Assembly: GCA_026129405.1 (NCBI GenBank) | Contig: JAHCID010000004.1 | Location: 330,761 to 394,760 of the forward strand | Source of the DNA: a bacterium | GTDB taxonomy: Bacteria > Desulfobacterota > Binatia > DP-6 | Direction: 5' to 3' | Length of the DNA stretch: 64,000 nucleotides | In this document: positions 26,584-34,376 of the stretch, piece by piece | How the letters are laid out: the number at the start of each line of letters is the position of its first letter | Position numbering within the stretch: the stretch's first letter is position 1 | Program-made: the position numbers and the translations under genes | Notes under the pieces: model-generated | What the model was told of the DNA's origin: nothing | Seen by the model: only the letters and a program-made list of their open reading frames with translations | The model's database searches: none

Positions 26584-26618
26584 TGTCCCGAGTCCGGAGC
26601 TCGGACGCGGGACACTAG
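26580..26618. repeat. 39-base near-perfect palindrome carrying both stop codons of convergent genes
   Basis: The arms ctagtgtcccg (26580-26590) and cgggacactag (26608-26618) are exact complements. After one mismatch (a/g) the stem continues as gtccg/cggac around a gagct loop. The TAG in the left arm ends the ABC1 kinase gene (26581-26583), and the cta in the right arm is the TAG of the minus-strand glyoxalase-like gene (26615-26617). The left 17 bases recur at 6384-6400. It is a candidate bidirectional terminator or inserted mini-element. Confidence 0.8.
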
Positions 26619-27238
26619 GGTCCGCTCAGCTCGACCGGCCCGCGCGGGGTGTCGAGCAGGGCGACGAGCCGGGCGGCCGGGCCGCGGCGCACGGGCAGGC
26701 GCACCTCGAGCGCCTCGAAGACGGCGCGCAGGGCGGCGGGCTGCGGCGTCTCGGCGGCGAAGCTGCGCAGCCGCAGGCCGGACGGCGCGTCGGACGCCGG
26801 ATGGCCGCCGTCGTGCCACTCGATGAAGAACGGCACCAGCGGGCCCGCGCCGTGCCCCGACACGAAGACGTTGGTCCAGCGCACGATCGAGCCGTCCGGA
26901 CGCGGCCGATGGCCGTCGACGACGACGCTCGTGTAGCCCTCGGCCTCGGCGCGCGCGGCGATTGCGGCGGCGCTCGGCGTGGCGGCGGCCCACATGAGCA
27001 GCGTCGGCGCCGGCAGCGCGGCGAGTCGTCGGGCGAGCGCGCCGGCGGGCAGCGACGGATCGGGCGCGATGACTTCGAGAAAGCGCCGCCGTCCGAGCGC
27101 CGCGATGGCATTCTGCGTGCCCAGGTCCGGGTGGTGGCCGCCGAACGTGGGGCGGATGCCCGTGCGCCGCGCCATGCCCGCCACCGCCCGCCCGAGGTCG
27201 GGGCCGGCCCACAGCAGGTGATCGCACGTGGCTGGCAC
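26615..27238 (-). CDS. Glyoxalase-like domain protein (VOC superfamily)
   Basis: 207 aa with a GTG start at 27238 giving VPATCDHLLWAGPDLGRAV, the standard beginning of the Glyoxalase_3-type domain. Next come GIRPTFGGHHPDLGTQNAIA and GRRRFLEVIAPDPS, which together form the His/Glu-containing metal-site half of the fold. The middle repeats the motif in degenerate form (FFIEWHDGGHPASDAP). These proteins belong to the vicinal oxygen chelate superfamily; the reaction is unknown. The final TAG lies within the 26.6 kb palindrome. Confidence 0.85.
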   Translation of the reverse strand: MPATCDHLLWAGPDLGRAVAGMARRTGIRPTFGGHHPDLGTQNAIAALGRRRFLEVIAPDPSLPAGALARRLAALPAPTLLMWAAATPSAAAIAARAEAEGYTSVVVDGHRPRPDGSIVRWTNVFVSGHGAGPLVPFFIEWHDGGHPASDAPSGLRLRSFAAETPQPAALRAVFEALEVRLPVRRGPAARLVALLDTPRGPVELSGP

Positions 27239-27398
27239 GCGCGACCCATACGAGGCACGCGCCGGGCTGGCAAGATCGGTCGCGCGCGCCCCGCCGGCAT
27301 GTAACTTCTTCTTTGCATCCGCCGCGGCGTGGACCGCGCGAACGTGTCCGCGCGGTTGGCACCCGGGTTGCGAGCAGAGCCCGACGAACGGAGGTGCC

Positions 27399-27632
27399 AT
27401 GTCGATGCGAGACGATGAAGCGCTGCGCGAGCAGATCGACGTGCTCGTCGCCGAGACCCTGGTGGTCGATCCCGTCGACCTCGCGGTGGTCGTCGACGCG
27501 GGCGTCGTGCGTCTCGAAGGCACCGTCGACGACGCCGACGAGCGCGCCGCGATCGAGACGCGCGTGCGCGCGCTGAGCGGCGTTCGCGCGGTCGACAATC
27601 GTTTGCGCGTGCGCGAGCGGGCGGAGCCTTGA
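27399..27632 (+). CDS. BON domain protein
   Basis: 77 aa. The ATG is placed by a GGAGG site 5 bases upstream. The whole protein is one BON domain: LVAETLVVDPVDLAVVVDAG, VVRLEGTVDDADERAAIE and VRALSGVRAVDNRLRVRE, with the conserved Gly. BON domains (OsmY-like) bind phospholipid or other partners. There is no signal peptide, so it is cytoplasmic or a soluble adaptor. It lies in the divergent gap from the glyoxalase-like gene and stands alone. Confidence 0.85.
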   Translation: MSMRDDEALREQIDVLVAETLVVDPVDLAVVVDAGVVRLEGTVDDADERAAIETRVRALSGVRAVDNRLRVRERAEP

Positions 27633-27916
27633 ACGCGCCGACATTCTACAAACGCATGCGGCGTGCGGCGTCGGGACGCCCGTTTCTCGCCTCGTTCGGG
27701 TGGCACGCCGCATGCTGCCGTCTGGGATGGCAGGGCACACACGCCGGGCCGGGTCCAACGCGCATCCCGACCGGTCGAGGTCATGGACGACCTCGCCGCC
27801 GTGGGTCGGTCCCTCGCCGGGGCCGGCCCACGGGCGCCTGCCGCGGCGGCGCGCCGGCCGGCGTACGGTCGCGTTGACGCCCGGCTGAGCGCGCGTCTAG
27901 AACGCGCCCAGCCGTC

Positions 27917-29470
27917 ATGCTCGCCCCACGCCGTCCCGCTCCGCTGCTGATGCCGACGTCGCCCGAGCTGCTCCGGCTCCAGGCCGCACGGCGCGGCGAG
28001 CACGGCGGGCTCGTCTTCCGGGACGCGCACGTGCCGTTCGGGCGCGTGGCCGACGGCGTGGAGACGCTCGCGGCGCTGCTCGTGCGGCGCGGGATCGGCG
28101 CCGGGCAGGCGGTGGGCGTCTGTGCGGCGAACGAGCCGGCGATCGTGGCCTTGCTCTACGCCGTGTGGGGCATCGGCGCGGTGGCGGTGCCGATCGGCGC
28201 GCGCTCGACGGCCGCGGAGGCGGCGCGCCTGCTCGAGCACGCACGAGCCGTCGCGCTGCTCGCCGACGAGCCCCGGGCCGAGATCGCACGCGACGCCGCC
28301 CGCGCGGCCGGCTGCGCCGCCTGGGTCGTCGCCGCGGAGCTGCCGCCGGCGCCGCGCCTGCTCGTGCGCGGACCGAAGCGTCGCGCTTCCGCGGCGCGCG
28401 TGCCGGGGCCCGCCGACCACGCCGCCATCGCCTACACGTCCGGCTCCACCGGCACGCCGAAGGGCGTCGTCCTGACGCACGCGAACCTCTTCTGGGCGAC
28501 GCTCGCCTGCGCGCAGGCGCGCGGCGACGAGGCCGACGGAGTCGGCGCATGCCTGAGCCCGCTGACGCACGTTCCGGTGCTGGTCTCGCACCTCCTCTGC
28601 CGCATGCTGCTCGGCGCGCGCGCGGTGCTGCTCGAGAAGTTCGACGTGGGGGCGGTGCTGGAGGCGGCCGAGCGGTACGGCGTCACCGACCTGCCGCTCA
28701 TCGGCGGCATGGTGTTCGACGTCGTGCAGCAGGGGGCGCTGCCGGCGCGCGTGCGCGAGGGCGTGCGCAAGGTGAGCGTGGGCGGCGCGCCGACGCCGAT
28801 GGCGTCGAAGCGCGCGCTGGCCGAGCTCTTCGCCCGGGCCGAGGTCATCGAGGCCTACGGCCAGACCGAGTCGACCGACGGGGTCTGCATGGCGCGCGGC
28901 ACGAGCGTGTTCGATCGCGCGGGCACCATCGGGTGCATGAACCCGCACGTCCACGTCGCCATCCGCCGCGGCGACGGCGCGCTCGCCGAGCCCGGGGAGG
29001 AGGGCGAGATCGTCGTCGGCGGGCCCACCGTCATGGCCGGCTACCACCGCGATCCGCGCGCGACGGCGCTCGCCGTGCGCGACGGCTGGCTGCACACGGG
29101 CGACCTCGGGCGCCGCGACGCCGACGGCTACTTCTGGATCACCGGGCGCGTGAAGGACCTCATCATCACCGGCGGCGAGAACGTCTCGCCCGCCGAGGTC
29201 GAGGCGGTGCTGCGCGGGCATCCCGACGTCGCCGACGTCGCCGTCATCGGCACGCCGCACCCGCGCTGGGGCGAGCAGGTGACGGCGATCGTCGTGCGGC
29301 GCGAGGGCACCGTGCTCGACGGCGAGGCGCTCGGCACGTTCGCCGGCGCGCGCCTCGCGGGCTTCAAGAAGCCGCGCCGCATCGAGTTCGTCGCCACGCT
29401 GCCGCGCAACGCGCACAACAAGGTCCAGACGCACCTGCTGCGCGAGCGCTTCGCGGGCGGCGGGCAGTAG
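27917..29470 (+). CDS. AMP-dependent acyl-CoA synthetase/ligase
   Basis: 517 aa; a second in-frame ATG at 27950 would remove 11 residues and is equally possible. The adenylate-forming motifs are intact: YTSGSTGTPKGVVLTHAN (173 onward), EAYGQTEST, WLHTGDLGRRDADGYF, GRVKDLIITGGENVSPAEVE and NKVQTHLL near the end. It forms an acyl-adenylate then an acyl-CoA. It resembles O-succinylbenzoate or cyclohexanecarboxylate-type ligases more than long-chain FadD, but the substrate is open. It converges on the beta-propeller gene through a hairpin at 29471-29490. Confidence 0.92.
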   Translation: MLAPRRPAPLLMPTSPELLRLQAARRGEHGGLVFRDAHVPFGRVADGVETLAALLVRRGIGAGQAVGVCAANEPAIVALLYAVWGIGAVAVPIGARSTAAEAARLLEHARAVALLADEPRAEIARDAARAAGCAAWVVAAELPPAPRLLVRGPKRRASAARVPGPADHAAIAYTSGSTGTPKGVVLTHANLFWATLACAQARGDEADGVGACLSPLTHVPVLVSHLLCRMLLGARAVLLEKFDVGAVLEAAERYGVTDLPLIGGMVFDVVQQGALPARVREGVRKVSVGGAPTPMASKRALAELFARAEVIEAYGQTESTDGVCMARGTSVFDRAGTIGCMNPHVHVAIRRGDGALAEPGEEGEIVVGGPTVMAGYHRDPRATALAVRDGWLHTGDLGRRDADGYFWITGRVKDLIITGGENVSPAEVEAVLRGHPDVADVAVIGTPHPRWGEQVTAIVVRREGTVLDGEALGTFAGARLAGFKKPRRIEFVATLPRNAHNKVQTHLLRERFAGGGQ

Positions 29471-31388
29471 CCCGCGCCCGGCTTCGCGGGTCAGGGCGTC
29501 GCGACGCGCGCCGCCTGCCGGCAGGCCGCGCGCAGCGGCGCCGCGGGGAGCTTGCCCGCGGCGAGACGCTTGCCCGCGCGGCCGAAGCGCCGCTCGAGCT
29601 CCTCACGTGTCCCTGCCGCCCGAGACATGCGGCGGGCGGCCGTCGCTGGCGGCGCGCTGGCTCTGCGCGACCAGGATGGGGAGCTGCCCGGCGTCGGCCG
29701 GCGGACGCCGGGCAGCGCCGCCGGTGGCGCTGGGCGTTGCGGGCGCGGTCGGCGGCGGCGCAGGCCGCGTCGCGCAGGAGCAGGTCGGGCCGCACCGAGC
29801 GGAACTTGCGGATGCCGCCGATCGGCGGCGCGACCGGGATCGTCAGCAGCCCGGCCTCGGCCAGACAGTAGGTGAACAGCCGGCGCAGCGGCGAGTTGCC
29901 CATGTAGAGCGTGCCGTCCGGGCTCGTGCTCATCACGGCGACCGACTCGTCGAGCCCCGGCGTGAACGCGGTGACCTCGCCCGTCAGGCGGTCGAGCAGC
30001 CCGACGCCGGTGGTGATCGAGAGCCGCGACGCACCGAGCGGCACGACGGCGGCCGCCTGGAAGCTGACGGCGTTCGCGCCGATGCCGGCGACGGTCTGGT
30101 TCGCGACCTGCTGCCCGGGCAGGAGGTCGTAGACGTCGAGGTTCGCCGACCAGGCGAGGCGGCCCGCCGCGCCCTCGTCGATCACCTGATGGATCGTGCC
30201 GCCCGTCGAGGCGTAGATCTCGCCGTTGTCGGCGGCGACGCCGATCGAGCCGGTGATCTGGCCGCCGACGTTCACCGTCCACGCGATGCGGCAGTCGCGG
30301 TCGAGGGCGATGAGGTTGCCGACGTTGTCGCCGACGTAGACGCGCGTGCCGTCGCGGCGCAGCGCGGGCGTGGTGGCGGAGCCGCCGGTGAAGGTCTGCC
30401 GGCAGGCCTCCACGACCTGCCACTCGGGACCGCTCGGCACGAGGTCGAGCCCGTAGAGCGCGCCCAGCTGCGAGACGCCGTCGACGCTGCCGTCGTCGCC
30501 GTCCGGGGCGGTCGCGGCCACCCAGATGCGGCCCGTCGCGGCGTCGATCGAGAAGTAGTTCGCGACCTCGACGCCGTTGCCGAGCAGGACGTCGATGGCG
30601 AGCGAGATGGGCTGGCCGCGGAGGTCGGCGAGCTTCTCGAGCTCGGCCTGGGCGCAGGCCTGGATGGCGGGCGGCGTCGCGAGCGGCGGGCCGGCGGGCG
30701 ACGGCGCGCCGGGGAGCTGGTACGGCGCGGGCAGCACGGTGACGCCGGTCCGCCGGTCGACGGCGTAGAGCCAGCCGTCGCGCGTGAGGCCGAGGAGGGC
30801 GTCGGCGCCGGCGTGGTAGTTGACGCCGAAGCCGCCGCCGACGGGGGGCCCGGTGAGGCCGGTGGGCATCTCCCAGAGGACGCTGCCGTCGGTCCGCGCC
30901 GCCAGCACGCGGTCGTAGCGCGCGTGGTACAGCAGCTCCTCGCCCGGATGATCCGGGTCCTCGAGGATCATGGGCGTGCCGCTGCCGGACGGCGAGCCGG
31001 TGGAGTTCGGGATCGTCCAGCGCCGCGCGCCGGTCGCCGGATCGAGCGCGACGACGAGCGCGCCGTCGTGCGGCTGGAACGGCGCGAAGTAGACGTTGCC
31101 GGCGCTGTCGAATACCGGTCCCGTCGGGTTCCAGGTGAGCGGCTCCGCGACCCAGTCGGCCGCCATCGCCGGCGCGTAGGCGACCGCGACCTCGTCGCTG
31201 TTCACCTCGTCGGCGTGCAGCGAGCGCCACGCGCCGCGCGACGCGAGGACACCGCCGGCGGGATCGGGCGTGCGGCAGCCGACGGGCGCCCACGCGGTGC
31301 GCGGCGGCGGTGGGAACGTCTTCGGGGTCTGCGCGACGGCGCTCCCGGCGAGCAGCAGGACCAGCGCGGCGGCGACGAAGTGGGACAT
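29364..31388 (-). CDS. Secreted beta-propeller (PQQ/quinoprotein-like) protein, C terminus frameshifted
   Basis: Nominal frame of 674 aa. A signal peptide (MSHFVAAALVLLLAGSAVAQ) is followed by propeller blades: DSAGNVYFAPFQPHDGALV, ALDPATGARRWTIPN, GDNVGNLIALDRDCRIAWTV and NGEIYASTGGTIHQVID, typical PQQ-like repeats. No dehydrogenase catalytic residues were found. After LRDAACAAADRARN (about 29750) the frame becomes Arg/Ser noise. A second frame reads DAGQLPILVAQSQRAASDG, and a third reads LERRFGRAGKRLAAGKLPAA and ends in TGA at 29491. The true end is probably 29491; the nominal frame overlaps the convergent ligase by ~100 bases. A GAGGAG site precedes the ATG. Confidence 0.78.
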   Translation of the reverse strand: MSHFVAAALVLLLAGSAVAQTPKTFPPPPRTAWAPVGCRTPDPAGGVLASRGAWRSLHADEVNSDEVAVAYAPAMAADWVAEPLTWNPTGPVFDSAGNVYFAPFQPHDGALVVALDPATGARRWTIPNSTGSPSGSGTPMILEDPDHPGEELLYHARYDRVLAARTDGSVLWEMPTGLTGPPVGGGFGVNYHAGADALLGLTRDGWLYAVDRRTGVTVLPAPYQLPGAPSPAGPPLATPPAIQACAQAELEKLADLRGQPISLAIDVLLGNGVEVANYFSIDAATGRIWVAATAPDGDDGSVDGVSQLGALYGLDLVPSGPEWQVVEACRQTFTGGSATTPALRRDGTRVYVGDNVGNLIALDRDCRIAWTVNVGGQITGSIGVAADNGEIYASTGGTIHQVIDEGAAGRLAWSANLDVYDLLPGQQVANQTVAGIGANAVSFQAAAVVPLGASRLSITTGVGLLDRLTGEVTAFTPGLDESVAVMSTSPDGTLYMGNSPLRRLFTYCLAEAGLLTIPVAPPIGGIRKFRSVRPDLLLRDAACAAADRARNAQRHRRRCPASAGRRRAAPHPGRAEPARRQRRPPAACLGRQGHVRSSSGASAARASVSPRASSPRRRCARPAGRRRASRRPDPRSRARATARRPRSARAAGASGPCCARCAAAWRRTRCGAAS
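29471..29490. terminator. Hairpin between convergent ligase and beta-propeller genes
   Basis: cccgcg (29471-29476) pairs with cgcggg (29485-29490). It lies exactly between the ligase TAG (29468-29470) and the probable TGA of the propeller gene (reverse complement tca at 29491-29493), so it is placed as a bidirectional terminator. Confidence 0.45.
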
Positions 31389-31488
31389 GCGGAAGCTCCT
31401 CGGGCGATGGGTCGGACGCCGACCCGCGTACGAGCCGTGCCTGAATTAAGTCAAGCGAATTCACTGCCTGCTCCGCACCGTGCCCTCG

Positions 31489-31527
31489 TTGACGCCCGCG
31501 ACCGGCGGCGACTATGAACGCTCGTTC
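31489..31527 (+). promoter_or_regulatory. Sigma70-like promoter with overlapping TetR-type operator (gdx/crotonase operon)
   Basis: A -35 box TTGACG (31489-31494), an 18-base spacer and a -10 box TATGAA (31513-31518). A perfect palindrome gaacgctcgttc (31516-31527) overlaps the -10 box. It sits ~100 bases upstream of the SMR gene, and its layout matches the promoter at 60459-60488. Confidence 0.5.
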
Positions 31528-31582
31528 GTCTCGCGGTCGTCCGGAGTACCCATGCCTCGTCCAGCGTCACGCCCGCCCGCTG

Positions 31583-31607
31583 CGACGCGCCGTCACGCGG
31601 CGCGTCG
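31583..31607 (+). promoter_or_regulatory. Leader hairpin just upstream of the SMR exporter ribosome site
   Basis: cgacgcgcc (31583-31591) and ggcgcgtcg (31599-31607) pair perfectly around gtcacgc. The stem ends a few bases before the gaggtg ribosome site. Gdx exporters are often under guanidine riboswitches, but the conserved guanidine-I, -II or -III cores are not present here, so a role is only a guess. Confidence 0.3.
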
Positions 31608-31625
31608 GCGTGCCGAGGTGCGCGC

Positions 31626-31952
31626 GTGACCGCCTGGATCGTCCTGTTCTTCGCGAGCGTCTTCGAGGTCGTGATGGCGCTCGGGCTGAAGGCGAGCCAC
31701 GGGTTCACGAAGCTTTCCGGCTCCCTCGTCGGCATCGGCGGCGCCGCCGTCAGCATGTGGCTGCTCGCCTGGGCGCTGCGCAGCCTGCCGGTCGGCACCG
31801 GCTACGCGGTGTGGACGGGGCTCGGCGCCGTGCTGACGGCGCTCACCGGGATGGTCGCGCTGGGTGAGAGCCGCGACGCGCTGCGGCTCGGCGCGATCGG
31901 CCTCATCGTCACGGGGGTCGTCCTCCTGCAGCTCACCACGAAGGTGCACTGA
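31626..31952 (+). CDS. SMR family transporter, Gdx/SugE-type guanidinium exporter
   Basis: 108 aa with four transmembrane helices. The conserved Glu in FEVVMALGLKASHGF, and the SLPVGTGYAVWTGLGAVLTA and GESRDALRLGAIGLI segments, match the Gdx (formerly SugE) branch rather than drug-exporting EmrE. Gdx is an inner-membrane antiparallel dimer that exchanges guanidinium for protons. The GTG start has a gaggtg site upstream. Its stop codon overlaps the next ATG by one base (TGATG), so it is the first gene of a four-gene operon with crotonases and a CoA ligase, an unusual partner set. Confidence 0.88.
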   Translation: MTAWIVLFFASVFEVVMALGLKASHGFTKLSGSLVGIGGAAVSMWLLAWALRSLPVGTGYAVWTGLGAVLTALTGMVALGESRDALRLGAIGLIVTGVVLLQLTTKVH

Positions 31953-32782
31953 TGGACTACGAGCAGGTCCGGCTGGAGATCGCCGACGGCGTCGCGACGC
32001 TCACCCTCTACCGGCCCGAACGGCGCAACGGGTGGACGCGGCAGATGGGGGCCGAGTTCCGCGACGCGCTCGGGCGCTGCGAGCGCGACGACGCCGTGCG
32101 CGTCGTGGTCGTCACGGGTGCGGGGCGCGACTTCTGCGTCGGCGCCGACCTCGAGCGCGGCGGTCGGGTCTTCCAGCAGGCGGCGGCGGCGCGCCAGGCC
32201 GGCGAGGCGCGGCGTCCGCTGCGCGCGTGGGAGATGCGCAAGCCCCTGGTCGCGGCGCTGAACGGCACGTGCGCCGGCGTCGGTGCGACGCTGCCGCTGC
32301 AGATGGACATCCGCATCGCCGGTGCGTCGACGCGCATCGGCTTCGTCTTCGTGCGCCGCGGCCTCGTGCCGGAGAACGCGTGCACCTGGATACTGCCGCG
32401 CCTCGTCGGGCTCAGCGTCGCGGCCGATCTCCTGCTGACGGGACGCCTCGTCGGCGCCGACGAGGCGCGCGATCTCGGGCTCGTCTCCCGCGTCGTGCCC
32501 GACGACGAGGTCCTCGCCACGGCGCAGGCGCTGGCGCGCGACATCGCCCGCGAGACGGCGCCGGTCGCCGTTGCGCTCACCAAGCGGCTCCTGTGGTGCA
32601 ACGCCGGCGAGCCCGACGCCGCCACCGCCGAGGCGCGCGACGCGCGCGCCTTCGCCTGGGCGACGCAGTCGGCCGACGCACGCGAGGGCCTCAGGGCGTT
32701 CGCCGAGAAGCGCACGCCGCAGTGGACGCTCAGCCCCAGCACCGATCTGCCGGCGCTCGACGAGGAGCCCTGGGAGCCGTGA
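31952..32782 (+). CDS. Enoyl-CoA hydratase/isomerase (crotonase) family protein
   Basis: 276 aa. Crotonase features are TLTLYRPERRNGWTRQMGAE, the oxyanion loop VVVVTGAGRDFCVGADL, and NGTCAGVGATLPLQMDIRIA. RRGLVPENACTWILPRLVG retains the Glu equivalent to the general acid/base Glu164. This PE-N/A-C pattern is common in isomerase/hydratase members acting on branched or cyclic substrates. It overlaps the exporter stop by one base and the ligase GTG by four (GTGA), so all are translationally coupled. Confidence 0.92.
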   Translation: MDYEQVRLEIADGVATLTLYRPERRNGWTRQMGAEFRDALGRCERDDAVRVVVVTGAGRDFCVGADLERGGRVFQQAAAARQAGEARRPLRAWEMRKPLVAALNGTCAGVGATLPLQMDIRIAGASTRIGFVFVRRGLVPENACTWILPRLVGLSVAADLLLTGRLVGADEARDLGLVSRVVPDDEVLATAQALARDIARETAPVAVALTKRLLWCNAGEPDAATAEARDARAFAWATQSADAREGLRAFAEKRTPQWTLSPSTDLPALDEEPWEP

Positions 32783-34371
32783 GCGAGACGCTCGGCGCCT
32801 TTCTCGACGACGTCTGCGCGCGCGACCCCGGGGCCGAAGCCGTGGTGTGGGCCGCGCACGACGTCGCGACCGTGCGCTGGACCTGGGCCGGCCTCGCCGC
32901 GGCCGCGCGCGAGGCGTCGCGCCGGCTCGCCACGCTCGGGGTGGGGAAGGGCACGCGCGTCGGGCTCCTCTGCCCGAACCGCCCCGAGTGGCTCGCGCTC
33001 GCCTTCGGCGCGCTGCGCCTCGGCGCACGGCTGGTGCCGTTCTCGACGCTGTGGAAGCGCGAGGAGATCGCGTACGCGCTGCGCCACGCCGACGTGCAGC
33101 TGCTCCTCCTGCGGCCGACGTTCCTGCGGCACGACTACCTCGCCGCGCTGCGCGAGATCGTTCCCGGGCTCGGCACCGCGGTGCCGGGCCGGCTCTACGA
33201 CCCCGCCGTGCCGGCGCTCCGCCGCGTCGTGCTGCTGGACGGCGAGGCCCCGGGCCTGGAGCGCTGGGACGATCTCCCGGCCGAGGTGCCCGACGCGGTG
33301 CTGGACGGCCTCGCGGCGGCGGTGGCGCCGACCGACGTCGCGACGGTGTTCTTCACGTCGGGCACCACGGCGCAGGCGAAGGCGGTCGTGCACGCGCACG
33401 CGGGGCTGGCCCTCTCCGGACGGCGCATCGCCGACTGCCTCGGCGTCGGTCCGGACGACGCCTGGTGGGGCCACATGCCGCTCTTCTGGAGCGGCGGCTT
33501 CGTCATCGGCGCGCTCGCGACCATGGCGGGCGGCGGCCGCCTCGTGCTGCAGGAGCAGGTCGACGCGGGCGCGGCGCTGCGCCTGTGCGCCGCCGAGGGC
33601 TGCACGCTCATGGCGGGCTGGCATCAGGCCGGGCCGCTGCTCGAGCATCCCGCCTTCGCGGCGACGCGGCTCCGCCTGCGCAAGGGCTCGAACCACCCGC
33701 TCGCGGAGCGGCTGCTCGGTCCCGATCATCTCGCCGTCGGCATGTACGGCATGAGCGAGACGGCGACCTGCGTCGCCTGCGCGCGTTGGGACGACCCGCC
33801 CGCGGTGCGCCGCGACACCTTCGGCCGGCCGCTCGCCGGCATGGAGGTCCGCATCGTCGATGCCGAGACGCGCCGTCCGGTGGCGCCGGGCGAGAGCGGC
33901 GAGATCCTGGTGAAGGGGCCGACACTCATGGAGGGCTACCTGCGCGTACCGCGCGCCGAGACCTTCGACGCCGAGGGCTTCTTCCGCACCGGCGACCAGG
34001 GCTACCTCGACGCCGACGGCTGCTTGCACTTCGCGACCCGTCTCAAGGACGTCATCAAGACCGCGGGTGTGAACGTGGCCGCGGTCGAGGTCGAGGAGGC
34101 GCTCGGGCGTCACCCGCAGGTGAAGGCGGCGCACGTCGTCGGCGTGCCGCACGCGACGCGCGGCGAGAACGTCGCCGCGTTCGTCGTGCCGGCGGCGGGC
34201 GCCGCGCCCGAGCCCGACGCGCTGATCGCGTTCTGCCGCGCGGAGCTCGCGAGCTACAAGCTGCCGCGCCACGTCTTCGTCATCGAGGAGGCCGCCGTGC
34301 CGCGCACCGGCACCGGCAAGATCGCCAAGCCCGAGCTGCGCCGCGAGGCGGAGCGTCGGCTGAAGGAGTGA
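32779..34371 (+). CDS. AMP-dependent acyl-CoA ligase
   Basis: 530 aa with GTG start inside the preceding stop (GTGA). It has the adenylate-forming motifs FFTSGTTAQAKAVVHAHAG, GMSETATC, FFRTGDQGYLDADG, RLKDVIKTAGVNVAAVEVEE and GTGKIAKPELRRE. The P-loop reads TSGTTAQAKAV instead of TSGTTGxPKGV, a variant known in cyclohexanecarboxylate or aryl-acid-type ligases. Between two crotonases it likely activates an acid whose CoA ester is then hydrated or isomerised. The substrate is unknown; SD (tgaagga) for the next gene lies within its 3' end. Confidence 0.92.
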   Translation: MSETLGAFLDDVCARDPGAEAVVWAAHDVATVRWTWAGLAAAAREASRRLATLGVGKGTRVGLLCPNRPEWLALAFGALRLGARLVPFSTLWKREEIAYALRHADVQLLLLRPTFLRHDYLAALREIVPGLGTAVPGRLYDPAVPALRRVVLLDGEAPGLERWDDLPAEVPDAVLDGLAAAVAPTDVATVFFTSGTTAQAKAVVHAHAGLALSGRRIADCLGVGPDDAWWGHMPLFWSGGFVIGALATMAGGGRLVLQEQVDAGAALRLCAAEGCTLMAGWHQAGPLLEHPAFAATRLRLRKGSNHPLAERLLGPDHLAVGMYGMSETATCVACARWDDPPAVRRDTFGRPLAGMEVRIVDAETRRPVAPGESGEILVKGPTLMEGYLRVPRAETFDAEGFFRTGDQGYLDADGCLHFATRLKDVIKTAGVNVAAVEVEEALGRHPQVKAAHVVGVPHATRGENVAAFVVPAAGAAPEPDALIAFCRAELASYKLPRHVFVIEEAAVPRTGTGKIAKPELRREAERRLKE

Positions 34372-34376
34372 GCCGC

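Noticed and set aside
31441..31625. Guanidine riboswitch upstream of the Gdx-like exporter
   Set aside because: The conserved cores of guanidine-I, -II (ACGR loops) and -III were looked for and not found; only a GC-rich hairpin is present.
31514..31867. ATG at the start of a 117-codon frame within the SMR promoter region
   Set aside because: It overlaps the -10 box and operator and is out of frame with the SMR gene, whose own start has a ribosome site.
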